The translations under genes were made by a program, and so were the position numbers. The notes beneath the pieces were generated by a model. That model had not been told where the DNA came from, ran no database searches, and saw only the letters and a program-made list of their open reading frames with translations. From an uncultured bacterium (GTDB taxonomy: Bacteria; Cyanobacteriota; Vampirovibrionia; Gastranaerophilales; Gastranaerophilaceae): a DNA stretch of 64,000 bases. The stretch lies in contig CATXCB010000011.1 of the NCBI GenBank assembly GCA_958366705.1, positions 3,125 through 67,124 of the forward strand, given 5' to 3'. Shown here piece by piece: positions 15,232 to 23,570 of the stretch (position 1 is its first letter; every line of letters begins with the position of its first letter).

Positions 15232-16191
15232 TTAATCTGTTTTGATTTTTATTATGTTTTCGTTAATACGGTAGGGCTGACCTTTTCTTTTTCTGGGTAT
15301 AATATTTTCGCCAATTATTGATTTAAAATAGTTATTAGTGTCGGAAATATTATTTGCATTTACATTTCTATTTGAGATTAATGCAATTAATGTGTCTGAC
15401 ACAGGGGTTTTTAAATTATTTAAAACTTCATCATTTAATTTTATTGTGTAACTATCTTTATCTTTTATACATACAAGTGTGTGTTTTGGCTTAGTTATTT
15501 TTTGAAAAGCTTTATTGTAATATTGGGGGATGTAAATATTTGATATAAGCATTAACAACTTGTGTAATACCCCTATTGTAATCGATTTAGCCCATATTAA
15601 GTTAAAGGCAGGTGAATATAAGGATAATGAATCGCTCCAAGTTGTACTTATAAATTCATACAAGTATGAGGTTTCCAGCTGTGAGAATATATAGAAGTCT
15701 AGACTATTTAATACTTCTCTTGTGTATTTTTTCCAAAAGTCAATATCTAAATTTGCACCATTAAGACGTCGGTATAAATCTAATACCCCTATAAAATTAT
15801 TCTGATGTCTTTCAGTAAATTCACTTATATTATTAAGACATTCAGGTACTACAGAGAAATAAAGCAAGTTCGGTATTGAAAAAGCTGAATCAGGTGGATT
15901 TTGTGCATTTGTAACTATGGGAGTAATGTATGTTTCTTCAAAATCTTTATAAAATGACATTCTTTTTTGGGGAGTTTTACAGGTTCCTGAAAATAAATTT
16001 ACTTGCTCTATAAAACATTTGCGTAATATTTCATTAGAAAAGATATAACTTTTTATCTGAAGGATAATACCTTCTATATTTTGAACTGTTGTAATATTAT
16101 TGACGGTTTCCTTATACTGCTCAAGTTTTAATTTAATTTCATAGTAATTGATGTCTTTGTTGAAATTTGTGTTATTTTCTGCATTTCCCAT
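15232..16191 (-). CDS. Unknown cargo protein between integrase and excisionase
   Basis: 319 residues, RBS AAAGGAAAAG. Not recognised. N-terminal 100 residues are helical and charged (YYEIKLKLEQYKETVNNITT), the middle is rich in Tyr/Phe/Leu (TSYLYEFISTTWSDSLSLYS) with a hydrophobic stretch near 205-225 (ITIGVLHKLLMLISNIY). The C-terminal 80 residues look like a separate small alpha/beta domain: KHTLVCIKDKDSYTIKLNDE, ALISNRNVNANNIS, and a basic end IIPRKRKGQPYRINENIIKI. Its position, 23 bp after int, is a common slot for accessory or regulatory genes in satellites. Function unknown. Confidence 0.75.
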   Translation of the reverse strand: MGNAENNTNFNKDINYYEIKLKLEQYKETVNNITTVQNIEGIILQIKSYIFSNEILRKCFIEQVNLFSGTCKTPQKRMSFYKDFEETYITPIVTNAQNPPDSAFSIPNLLYFSVVPECLNNISEFTERHQNNFIGVLDLYRRLNGANLDIDFWKKYTREVLNSLDFYIFSQLETSYLYEFISTTWSDSLSLYSPAFNLIWAKSITIGVLHKLLMLISNIYIPQYYNKAFQKITKPKHTLVCIKDKDSYTIKLNDEVLNNLKTPVSDTLIALISNRNVNANNISDTNNYFKSIIGENIIPRKRKGQPYRINENIIKIKTD

Positions 16192-16213
16192 ATACTTTTC
16201 CTTTACTTCTTAT

Positions 16214-17317
16214 TTACTTCGTTTTCACTTCGCTAAACATCTCATCCGTTGTACTTTGCAGCAGTGCCGCAGTGTGTTTTTGCGTTAGGTGTGAGTAGCG
16301 TTTTACCATCTGCATAGTTTTATGACCTGTTACCGCTGCAATATCAAGCAGACTCCCCCCATTCATAGCAATATGACTGGCTACGGTATGTCGCAGGTCG
16401 TGAAATCGGCATTTTACCCCGGATACTTCAAGCACTTTATAAAACCTTACATGCATATCTATAAGCTTGTTACCGTCTTTCGTAGTAAACAGATAATCAC
16501 TTTTAATATTGCGAACTTTCTTAAAATCTTTAAGTGCCTTATAAGCTGTTTCGGTCATTGGCACTCCTCTATTTTCTCCGTTTTTCGTTTCAAGAAAATA
16601 GAAAAGTCTATTTTTGAAATCCACATTTTGCCAACGCAAATTATGTATTTCTGAATATCTTGCACCGGTAGAAAGAGCGATAAGAACAAATAAATAAGTC
16701 TCTTGGTGATAACATTCCCCTTTTAAGTCAAATTTCTGGCATGCATCTAATATTTTCTTTATTTCATCCGGCATAAGAAAGCGATCTCGTTCTACTTTTT
16801 CGGTAAACTTACTAACCTTTAACATAGGGTTTTCATCAATCCACCCCCACTCTTTGGCTGCTTTTGATAGTACGATAGATAAACAAGCCATATAACGGTT
16901 TGCTGTAGCTTCTGAACGAGTTTTTTTATCACCTTTAGGTTTTGGGCTTTCTTCTGTAATAAGCGTCTCCTTGCATTCAGAAAGCAGTGCAGGGGTAACT
17001 TTTGAAAGTAAATATTTTCCAATGTGATTTTTCCACCATTCAAGCTGCATTTTATATTTTTGATGGTCTGCAGGTTTTCTCTTTGGTAATTCAACTGCAA
17101 TATAGCGGTCTATAAGTTCCTCAAGAGTGTGCTTTGTTGCTTCATAGTCGGTAATTTGTTTACCTCTTTTCATTCTTGGTTCATAGTCTTGTATCCACAT
17201 TTGAGCATCTGATTTTCTTTCAAATGTTGCATACATAGGTTTATATCCTTTAATTCTGATACAAGCCGTATAAGTTTTCTTCCCGTTCTTTTTTACACGT
17301 TCTTTTATTTCTGCCAT
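16214..17317 (-). CDS. int: Tyrosine integrase of element 1
   Basis: 367 residues. AP2-like N-terminal arm-binding segment (TYTACIRIKGYKPMYATFER), SAM-like core-binding domain (about 62-165), catalytic domain with R220 (STGARYSEI), H306 and R309 (FHDLRHT), H332 (TGHKT) and nucleophile Y341 (VKRYSHL). All key residues are present, so it should be active. About 115 kb-scale distance is not needed: the gene lies 1.1 kb from attR. Homologous over its length to the element 2 integrase (AEIK.R.KKNGK..YTACIRIKGY; ELPK.KP; FHDLRHT). Confidence 0.96.
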   Translation of the reverse strand: MAEIKERVKKNGKKTYTACIRIKGYKPMYATFERKSDAQMWIQDYEPRMKRGKQITDYEATKHTLEELIDRYIAVELPKRKPADHQKYKMQLEWWKNHIGKYLLSKVTPALLSECKETLITEESPKPKGDKKTRSEATANRYMACLSIVLSKAAKEWGWIDENPMLKVSKFTEKVERDRFLMPDEIKKILDACQKFDLKGECYHQETYLFVLIALSTGARYSEIHNLRWQNVDFKNRLFYFLETKNGENRGVPMTETAYKALKDFKKVRNIKSDYLFTTKDGNKLIDMHVRFYKVLEVSGVKCRFHDLRHTVASHIAMNGGSLLDIAAVTGHKTMQMVKRYSHLTQKHTAALLQSTTDEMFSEVKTK

Positions 17318-17366
17318 TATTCCACCTCGAAACCCATTTTTAAGTTTTCTAATTCTTTTCTTATAA

Positions 17367-18206
17367 TTACTCTTTGTTTTTTATTTGCTTAGGCTTTTTG
17401 CCTGGTAAGTAATTATTAGCAGTAATGACTTTTTGACCAGTTGTCTTCTCAAAGTCTTTCCTTGCTCTGTTTGCGACTTTACCGCCTTTTATTGCAGCCT
17501 TCTTATTTTCTTGCATGCCTGTTGCATTTTTACTTTCAGCTACCTGTCTTGTGGAAAGTTCTGCAAGTGCTGTAAAAATCAATTCTGCTTCTGACATGTG
17601 GTCACGCAGATTTTGAGATTTTAGCCCCTTTAAATTCTTGTGTTCCTTTACGCTTAACCCTGACCATTCTTTATGAATAATGTTTGTTAGAATTGCAAAT
17701 TCTTCGCTTTTTGTTATATCGTGGTCTTTCCAGTAGTCAGTAAGTTTGTTACGGGTTTCTTGTCCTGTCATTCGCTGCTGTATCCACTTTTCAGAACGAC
17801 CAAGTTGTTTATATGTTTCTCGAGCTCTATCGATAGCGGTTGAAGGGTCTGACATTTCTTTCATTCGCTCATAACCAACCTTAGCGAGCCATTGTTTAAC
17901 AGGTTCAGCTTTCTTACTTGGTATAGATTGTATAATACGTAAAAGAGTTTGAACGTCTGCACAATCTGTATTATATTTTTTACCATCAGTAGCTTTCAGT
18001 TTCAGTTGTACGATTTTTTCGTACAACTTGATAAATCCTTCATCATCAGTAAGTTTTATCTTTAAATCACTCCAATATCTGCGTGGATTTTTACTCTCTG
18101 TAAGTATTGAAACAATATCAATAATAGAAAAATACCATTTTTCTTGTCCTTCGTCATATAAAGACCTAATTTTATTGTTTTCAAATATTTTTAATTCGTT
18201 TTTCAT
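17367..18206 (-). CDS. BRO-N/DinD-like protein
   Basis: 279 residues. N-terminal Bro-N fold: WYFSIIDIVSILTESKNPRR then YWSDLKIKL and DVQTLLRIIQSIPSKKAEPV, then WLAKVGYERM. C-terminal part HKEWSGLSVKEHKNLKGLKS, LRDHMSEAELIFTALAELST and GGKVANRARKDFEKTTGQKV matches DinD-type proteins. E. coli DinD is SOS-induced and inhibits RecA; phage BRO proteins are often antirepressors. Located next to the integrase, it may link induction of the element to DNA damage; this is inference. Confidence 0.85.
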   Translation of the reverse strand: MKNELKIFENNKIRSLYDEGQEKWYFSIIDIVSILTESKNPRRYWSDLKIKLTDDEGFIKLYEKIVQLKLKATDGKKYNTDCADVQTLLRIIQSIPSKKAEPVKQWLAKVGYERMKEMSDPSTAIDRARETYKQLGRSEKWIQQRMTGQETRNKLTDYWKDHDITKSEEFAILTNIIHKEWSGLSVKEHKNLKGLKSQNLRDHMSEAELIFTALAELSTRQVAESKNATGMQENKKAAIKGGKVANRARKDFEKTTGQKVITANNYLPGKKPKQIKNKE

Positions 18207-18254
18207 TCATTAACCCACTTTCTCTTGTTATTTATTTTGCTGAAAAACATTTTT

Positions 18255-18272
18255 TGTCGTAAAAATGTCGTA
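18255..18272 (+). promoter_or_regulatory. Putative integrase arm sites, element 1 right
   Basis: TGTCGTA at 18255-18261 and again at 18266-18272, 11 bp apart, between the BRO-like gene and attR. Same motif and spacing as at the other three element ends. Confidence 0.6.
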
Positions 18273-18389
18273 ATAAGTATATAAATTTTTATAAAATTAT
18301 ATAAAAAACTATGACACACAAAATCGCTAAAATCAAGATATATTAAGAAAAATCTTTTTAATACGTTTTATACACTTTTAATAAACCAC

Positions 18390-18476
18390 GGACTGAAAAT
18401 CCCTGTGTCCTTGGTTCAATTCCGAGTTGCGGCACCATTTAAAATAAAGATATAACGAGGGTTTTAACCCTCGTTT
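18390..18476 (+). repeat. attR of element 1
   Basis: 3' part of tRNA-Phe plus its terminator, copy of 6019-6105 (one mismatch in 87 bp). The acceptor 5' half is absent, so this is not a functional tRNA gene. Confidence 0.95.
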
Positions 18477-18509
18477 TTTTTTTGTGTCTAAAATTTATAT
18501 TTGAATAGG

Positions 18510-19151
18510 CTATACAGATTGTGATAATTTGAGTTTCTCTATATCAGTTGTCCAGCTTCTAAACGGATAACTTTTATTTTCTTTTACAAATTCTAGTAAT
18601 TCTTGTCTCTTATCAATTCTTAATTTATCGATTGATTTTGGAAATACAATTATTTGCCCATCTTCCAGTTCTAAGCCATCAATATTAGAAAATTCTTTCT
18701 CAAATGTTGCTTGATTTTTCCCAATTGCTTTAGCTTCTTTGGGAGTTACTGTTTTTAATTTTAAATCTTTTAAACCGCCTACAGTGTAGATTGTTGGTTT
18801 CGGATTTTCAAGTTTTGCTGTGTTTCCAATATGGATTGGAGCATCTTTACTTCTAATATTTGCATAAAATGGTGCAATTTTTTTAGTTCTAAATAAATAT
18901 AATCCTTTACTATACTTATTTATTCCTTCGCCTGTTCCAATTTTGTTACTATCGAACGAATCAAACTTAAAAGGTGAACCATGATAGGCTACGTCAGGTT
19001 TTATCTCAGCTTTTTTATCAGCCCAAAATAAACGAGTATTTATTTTACTACTGATTGTTGGTTTTGTTTGTAGTACGCTTGTCTTTCCGTTTGCTTTTAT
19101 CCAGGCTGCACATTGCTTTGCTATGTTTATTCCAGAATTGAATTTTCCCAT
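18510..19151 (-). CDS. ADP-ribosyltransferase-like protein (ART-PolyVal type)
   Basis: 213 residues. Residues 53-100 read DVAYHGSPFKFDSFDSNKIG, TGEGINKYSKGLYLF, then KKIAPFYANIR: the YHG(S/T)P...F...F....G.G...G.GLY.......A..YA signature of ADP-ribosyltransferases found in phage polyvalent proteins and toxins. H57 and Y85 would be the H and Y of the H-Y-E class. The C-terminal strand GQIIVFPKSIDKLRI replaces the usual E-Y-V-V-F-D, with Gln where Glu is expected, so activity is uncertain. The N-terminal 50 residues are basic with no clear export signal. It ends 34 bp outside attR of element 1, so it was originally next to tRNA-Phe. Confidence 0.7.
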   Translation of the reverse strand: MGKFNSGINIAKQCAAWIKANGKTSVLQTKPTISSKINTRLFWADKKAEIKPDVAYHGSPFKFDSFDSNKIGTGEGINKYSKGLYLFRTKKIAPFYANIRSKDAPIHIGNTAKLENPKPTIYTVGGLKDLKLKTVTPKEAKAIGKNQATFEKEFSNIDGLELEDGQIIVFPKSIDKLRIDKRQELLEFVKENKSYPFRSWTTDIEKLKLSQSV

Positions 19152-19224
19152 AAAAATATCCTTTATTTCCCCTATAGTTATATAAAGTGTTTTTATTGGA
19201 AAAAATTGCTAATTGTAATTTTAT

Positions 19225-19695
19225 TTATGATAGGCAAATATTATTGGTTTCAAGAAGTATTTCTTCAAATTTTGGGCGTGAAAATTGTAAATCTGCATGT
19301 GTTTTTTCTGATGTTTTTATCGCTATTGATATGCCTGAATTTTCTTTTATACAATCAATTGTTGGTGGATTGTTCCCTAAATATATTAATAAACAATTCT
19401 CACTATGTTTTGATAATATTTCTATCATATGAGTGCTTGTATTTTCTATGAAATCTATATCTTCAAGTTTGTTTGAAAGTTTTTTGATGCATTTCGGTGC
19501 ATCTTTATCAGTTAATATATACATATCTATAAATTCGCATTTTGAAAAATTCTGAAGAATTCGAATGTATCTTGGAGATAGTAAATCGGGTTCATATGAT
19601 TCTTCAAATTTTTTGATTATATCATTATAATCGATTAGAATGCATAGTTCTTGTTCGTTTTTTATTTGTTGTTGTATATGTTTTAGTTTTTTCAT
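19225..19695 (-). CDS. HAD-fold, trehalose-phosphatase-like pseudoenzyme
   Basis: 156 residues. The order of motifs follows OtsB: ILIDYNDIIKKFEESYEPDL then LSPRYIRILQNFSK (compare DYDGTL...LSPEM...L), YILTDKDAPKCIKKLSN in place of the SGR loop, a deleted cap region, then LLIYLGNNPPTIDCI (compare YIGDDxTDEDAF) and SISIAIKTSEKTHADLQFS-like GI.V......A...L. The catalytic DxD is D-Y-N and GDD is GNN, and the protein is about 100 residues shorter than OtsB. A non-catalytic or regulatory role is the best guess. The family assignment is moderate. Confidence 0.5.
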   Translation of the reverse strand: MKKLKHIQQQIKNEQELCILIDYNDIIKKFEESYEPDLLSPRYIRILQNFSKCEFIDMYILTDKDAPKCIKKLSNKLEDIDFIENTSTHMIEILSKHSENCLLIYLGNNPPTIDCIKENSGISIAIKTSEKTHADLQFSRPKFEEILLETNNICLS

Positions 19696-19764
19696 GGTTT
19701 ATCCTTTCATGTTAAAGTGCGCAACAAAATTAAGCATAATAAATATGCTTTGATAATTCTTGAC

Positions 19765-19786
19765 GCGAGGAATCAAGCTTCCTCGC
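19765..19786. terminator. Hairpin between two minus-strand genes
   Basis: 8-bp stem GCGAGGAA / TTCCTCGC, loop of six, downstream of the histidine kinase and upstream of the HAD-like gene. T-run weak on the minus strand. Confidence 0.4.
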
Positions 19787-19887
19787 TCTTTAAATGAATT
19801 TTCTATACCTGAAAAATAAAATCATAATATTTCTATTATATTATATATTTAAATTTTTTCAAATAAATCAGATTTGTTTGAAAAATT

Positions 19888-21075
19888 CTATTTACTGATT
19901 TTATCAGAGATGGCTTCGGTAACTGGGGTTGTATTTAGTCTAAAGCCAAATGTACAAATTCCGTCATCAGCACTGTTTGCAAATACTTCTCCTTTATGCA
20001 TTTCTATTATTTGTTTTGTTAAATACAATCCAAGACCTGTGCTTGCACTATTAAAGTGAGACATTGATGTTGAATTGAACCTGTCAAAAATTGTCGAAAG
20101 TTCTTTGTTTGTAATTTTTTTACTTTTATTTTTTATTGCAAATTCAAGTGTATTATTGCAATGTTTTAGTTCTACGTGAATATTTGTTCCTGCAAATCCA
20201 TATTGTATAGCATTTGAAAGAATATTAGAAATGACTCTTTTTAGTTGTAATTTATCTACAGTAACATAACAGTTTTGAGCTTTATGGGAGAATATAATAT
20301 TTTGCTTTTTGGCTTCTGCTAATCTTTCAAGTTCTTTGCAGATGTTTGTAATAAGTTCAATGATATCAATATTTTCAAGTTTTAAGTTTATTTTGCCATT
20401 GTCAAATTTGTATGTATCTAGTATTGTGTTGATTAAATCAGCTAAATATTTACAAGAATTTTTTGTAAGCGCAATCATTTCTTTTTGTTGGGATGTTAAC
20501 GGACCAAATTCTTCATTTGCAAGAAGATTTAGAATATTTATTTGTGCAAATGTCGGGCTTTTTAAATCATGTGCCAGAGTGGCAATGAATGATTCTTTTA
20601 TTGCTTCGGTTTCTTTTTCTTTATCAATTTTGTTCAATAGCACAAAATATCCGGATAAATTATTATGCCCGTTGTAAATAGGATGTTTTGAGAGTCGGTA
20701 GTGATGTTTACCATCCTGATTAAACGCAAGTTGGGTTTCTAAATCTGTGCTAATATTATTTTTAAGAACTTCATTATCGGTGTTTTTAATTATATGATCT
20801 ATATCTTTTGGATAAATATTATTTACATTAGCGCACTTAAGAGTATTAATATTAACCCCTGTGGCAGCAGAGAATGTTTTATTTGCAAATAATATATTCC
20901 CTTTAGTATCTTTCATGTAAATTCCCAGCGGGAAGTCATTTATTAAATAATTCATATAGATATCTCTATTTTTAAATTTCTGGAGATATCTGTATTGCAA
21001 AATCAAGGAAATTACTAGTATAAAAATTGTCGAAATTATAAGAAAATTCATATTATCATTAACCTTTTTTATCAT
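19888..21075 (-). CDS. Orphan sensor histidine kinase with PAS domain
   Basis: 395 residues. One transmembrane helix at about 10-28, PAS domain about 42-150 (FPLGIYMKDTKGNILFANKT), HisKA with the phosphorylated histidine 169 in FIATLAHDLKSPTFAQ, HATPase with N-box NILSNAIQYG, a degenerate G1 region (IKNKSKKI) and G2 box STGLGLYLTKQI. No periplasmic loop, so it should sense an internal or membrane signal. The phospho-acceptor motif AHDLKSP is that of HisKA-type kinases such as cyanobacterial ones. No response regulator is adjacent. Confidence 0.93.
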   Translation of the reverse strand: MIKKVNDNMNFLIISTIFILVISLILQYRYLQKFKNRDIYMNYLINDFPLGIYMKDTKGNILFANKTFSAATGVNINTLKCANVNNIYPKDIDHIIKNTDNEVLKNNISTDLETQLAFNQDGKHHYRLSKHPIYNGHNNLSGYFVLLNKIDKEKETEAIKESFIATLAHDLKSPTFAQINILNLLANEEFGPLTSQQKEMIALTKNSCKYLADLINTILDTYKFDNGKINLKLENIDIIELITNICKELERLAEAKKQNIIFSHKAQNCYVTVDKLQLKRVISNILSNAIQYGFAGTNIHVELKHCNNTLEFAIKNKSKKITNKELSTIFDRFNSTSMSHFNSASTGLGLYLTKQIIEMHKGEVFANSADDGICTFGFRLNTTPVTEAISDKISK

Positions 21076-21186
21076 AGTATATGCTTAAGTATTTAATATT
21101 ACCCGGTTGGATATATTTTATGTAAAAAAATATTAAATCTATTAAAAATAATGTAAATTAATATATTCAGGCGTTTTTATAGATGC

Positions 21187-21852
21187 ATGATGATAAATAA
21201 TTATGTATATTTACAGCCAAAATGTTCGGTGACTGCATCTAATAAAAATGAATGCGTTAGTTTTACCGGTAATCCTTGCGTAGAAACCTTGAAATACACA
21301 AATATTGGGAGTTGTTTAGAAGGTTTTATTGGAAAAGTTCGATTAAGAAAGGCTGAAAACGGCGGGGAATATTTTGCCGATGTTTTTAAGCGTCATATAG
21401 GGCATAATGCAGAAAATTATTCAATAAAAAACGAAGCCGGTCAGATATTGGGTGAAATTGATATTTTTATTCGGAAATATCTTCCTGGAAGTTATGATTC
21501 ATTTACATATAAAGATGATCCAAGTCACGTATTTGTAGATAATCTTAGAAATTATTCAAATCCGAAATCTCCATACTACAGGCAAGGACTTGAATATATG
21601 AAAGATATCGGTACCCGTTTGCTTCAAATTGCGCAGAGACGCAGTGATGAGGCACAATGCGTCGGAAATATAAAACTGATTTCTAAAGGCGAATCGAAAG
21701 ACTGGTATAAGAATGTAATAGGTATGGTTGAAGAATTTCCACCGGTTCAAAATAACGGTTTCAAATTTAGATTTCAAATAAATAATCCTAATGCAATGAT
21801 ATTACCGCCCCATAGCAAAGAACCTTTATCAAGATTGCAGGGCGGGTTATAA
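21187..21852 (+). CDS. Leader-bearing protein, possibly GNAT-like
   Basis: 221 residues. The first 30 residues are a polar leader ending CVSFTGN, a motif seen in several unrelated proteins of this window. Then a compact domain: GEYFADVFKRHIGHNAENYS, GQILGEIDIFIRKYL, YMKDIGTRLLQIAQRRSDEA, CVGNIKLISKGESKDWYKNV and IGMVEEFP. The G-.-RLLQIA.RRS...A....GNI.L.S....WYKN.IGM order resembles motifs A and B of GNAT acetyltransferases, but no clear R/Q-x-x-G-x-G/A is present. Function unknown. Confidence 0.65.
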   Translation: MMINNYVYLQPKCSVTASNKNECVSFTGNPCVETLKYTNIGSCLEGFIGKVRLRKAENGGEYFADVFKRHIGHNAENYSIKNEAGQILGEIDIFIRKYLPGSYDSFTYKDDPSHVFVDNLRNYSNPKSPYYRQGLEYMKDIGTRLLQIAQRRSDEAQCVGNIKLISKGESKDWYKNVIGMVEEFPPVQNNGFKFRFQINNPNAMILPPHSKEPLSRLQGGL

Positions 21853-21858
21853 AATTTT

Positions 21859-22191
21859 TTAATCTTTTGATTGAGCGACACCTTTAGTATCTTTAATTAT
21901 GAACGGACGTACAAATGCCCATGTTCCATATATGGAAGTTAGTATGCCTGTTATATTTAATGGTTTTGATATTTTAGGGTGTTTGTTCAGAATAGAACCA
22001 AGCGTGATTAGTGAGGTTCCTGTCATTATTCCAAGATAACCTTTGAAAATTGTTCTTGGAACGACTATAGTATCTGTCATATCTGCTGAATTTTTTGTCT
22101 TTTCATGAAGTTTTGAAAGAAAATCGTGTTTATCTGTGTGATTATTTGGCTGAGCGGATGTGAAATTAGGACTGATACTATTAATTTTCAT
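21859..22191 (-). CDS. Small membrane protein with leader
   Basis: 110 residues. N-terminal MKINSISPNFTSAQPNNHTD is the same kind of leader as in other genes here. Two hydrophobic segments follow: YLGIMTGTSLITLGSIL (about 52-68) and LNITGILTSIYGTWAFV (78-94), ending in a charged tail. Convergent with the gene at 21187, with seven bases between the stops. No family recognised. Confidence 0.65.
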   Translation of the reverse strand: MKINSISPNFTSAQPNNHTDKHDFLSKLHEKTKNSADMTDTIVVPRTIFKGYLGIMTGTSLITLGSILNKHPKISKPLNITGILTSIYGTWAFVRPFIIKDTKGVAQSKD

Positions 22192-22256
22192 TGTGTGAAT
22201 TTCCTTTATATATTTGTTTATTTGTTGTATTAAATGCCACTAAATTTAAAATTTTG

Positions 22257-23435
22257 CTATTTTTTTATTGTAAAACCTGTTTGTACAATATTTTTTCCAA
22301 ATTTAGCTTCTAACCTGTCAAAACATTTTGTCAGATTTTGTTTTTTACTTTCGGCAGTTTTATCAGAATATAGTGATAATTGTTCCAGTCCTTGTTCTCC
22401 TATTTTTTCCAGAACAATGCCTGTACTTCTGTATAAAATATCAGGCTTGTAAATTTGTTGTAATAATTCTATTGCCATATTGGAAATTTCCAGTTCAAAG
22501 TCGGTAGGTGTACACAGTTCTTGTTTTATATATGAAACTCTAAAGTCTTTTGTTTTTAGCATAACTCCGATTTGTGAACACTTTGTGTCATATTGGCGAA
22601 GTTTTCTGCAAGATGTGTGGATGTGTTTGTTAAGTTCATTTTTTATATAATTGAAATCTGTAGTGAAAATTCCAAATGCCCTTGTATTTTGAATTGATTT
22701 TGGTATTTTTTCAGTATTTGTGACTTCTGAAATCATTTTACCTGAAAGCTCGTGGCGCATTTCTATACCATGTATCCCAATAGTTGAATCCAGCCATTTA
22801 TCACTTTTTTGAATAAGTTCTTCTGCTGTTAGAACTCCGTATTGTTTCATTTTTTTTGTTAATCTTCTTCCAATCCCCCATATTTCTTCGATTTTTGTGT
22901 TTTTAAGCTCTTTTCTGATTTTTCTTTTTCCGATTAAATAAATTCCGTCAGAATGATTTTTAGCTTTATCAGATGCAAGTTTTGCCAGTGTTTTTGTCGA
23001 ACTTAAACCTATAGATACAGGAATATCTGTCTTTTCAAGAATTAGTTGTCGTAAATATTTTGCAAGTTTATAGTAATTGCGTTTATATAATCTGGTGAGT
23101 CCTGTTAAATCCACAAATGCTTCATCAATTGAGTATATTTGAGCATACGGGCTAAAATTTTTTAAAATACTCATCACTTCTGCTGATGTCTTTTGGTAAT
23201 AATCATGGTCAGCCGACAAATAAATAGCTTTTGGATATTCTTTTTTTGCCATAAAGTATGGTTCGCCCATTTTTATTCCCATTTTTTTTGCTTGTCTGGA
23301 ACGAGAGATTATGCAGCCGTCATTGTTTGAAAGAACGCATACGGCTTTCCCTTTCAAGTCAGGATTCTTTTTTTGTTCGCATGAGACAAAGAAAGAATCA
23401 CAATCAACAAGTGCGATTACCTTTTGTTTTACCAT
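22257..23435 (-). CDS. umuC: Y-family DNA polymerase UmuC
   Basis: 392 residues. Palm motifs IALVDCDSFFVSCEQ (metal ligand D11) and YSIDEAFVDLTG (D104, E105); finger segment VLSNNDGCIISRSRQAKKMG is specific to UmuC rather than DinB. Helix-hairpin-helix WGIGRRLTKKMKQYGVLTAE near 195, little-finger domain to the end. Error-prone translesion synthesis. No umuD neighbour is present, and I see no clear LexA box in the short divergent gap to the next gene. It lacks the UmuC C-terminal extension of E. coli (422 residues). Confidence 0.93.
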   Translation of the reverse strand: MVKQKVIALVDCDSFFVSCEQKKNPDLKGKAVCVLSNNDGCIISRSRQAKKMGIKMGEPYFMAKKEYPKAIYLSADHDYYQKTSAEVMSILKNFSPYAQIYSIDEAFVDLTGLTRLYKRNYYKLAKYLRQLILEKTDIPVSIGLSSTKTLAKLASDKAKNHSDGIYLIGKRKIRKELKNTKIEEIWGIGRRLTKKMKQYGVLTAEELIQKSDKWLDSTIGIHGIEMRHELSGKMISEVTNTEKIPKSIQNTRAFGIFTTDFNYIKNELNKHIHTSCRKLRQYDTKCSQIGVMLKTKDFRVSYIKQELCTPTDFELEISNMAIELLQQIYKPDILYRSTGIVLEKIGEQGLEQLSLYSDKTAESKKQNLTKCFDRLEAKFGKNIVQTGFTIKK

Positions 23436-23570
23436 AATATTAGTATTCTATATTTTTGGATATTAGTCAATGAAATCTTATTTGTAATAAAACTACAAAT
23501 ATTAGCAAAAAATATCTTGATGTTTTTTTACACATAGTATATTATTAAACTCGAAAGCAGGTAGAATTTT

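Larger units (their letters stand above)
6019..18476. mobile_element. Integrated phage-satellite-like element 1 in tRNA-Phe
   Basis: About 12.4 kb between direct repeats in tRNA-Phe. Integrase and a BRO/DinD-like gene lie at the right end, followed leftwards by excisionase-like protein, replication initiator, primase-helicase, RusA, broken small terminase and an ArpU/RinA-like regulator. A plus-strand block carries HTH, Fic and a toxin-antitoxin pair, and small minus-strand genes fill the left end. No portal, capsid, tail, lysis or large terminase gene is present. The combination int-xis-rep plus terS without structural genes is that of phage-inducible chromosomal islands; that assignment is inference. 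Confidence 0.85.

Noticed and set aside
18390..18431. Second tRNA-Phe gene
   Set aside because: Only the 3' half from the anticodon arm is present; the acceptor and D-arm are missing, so it is attR.
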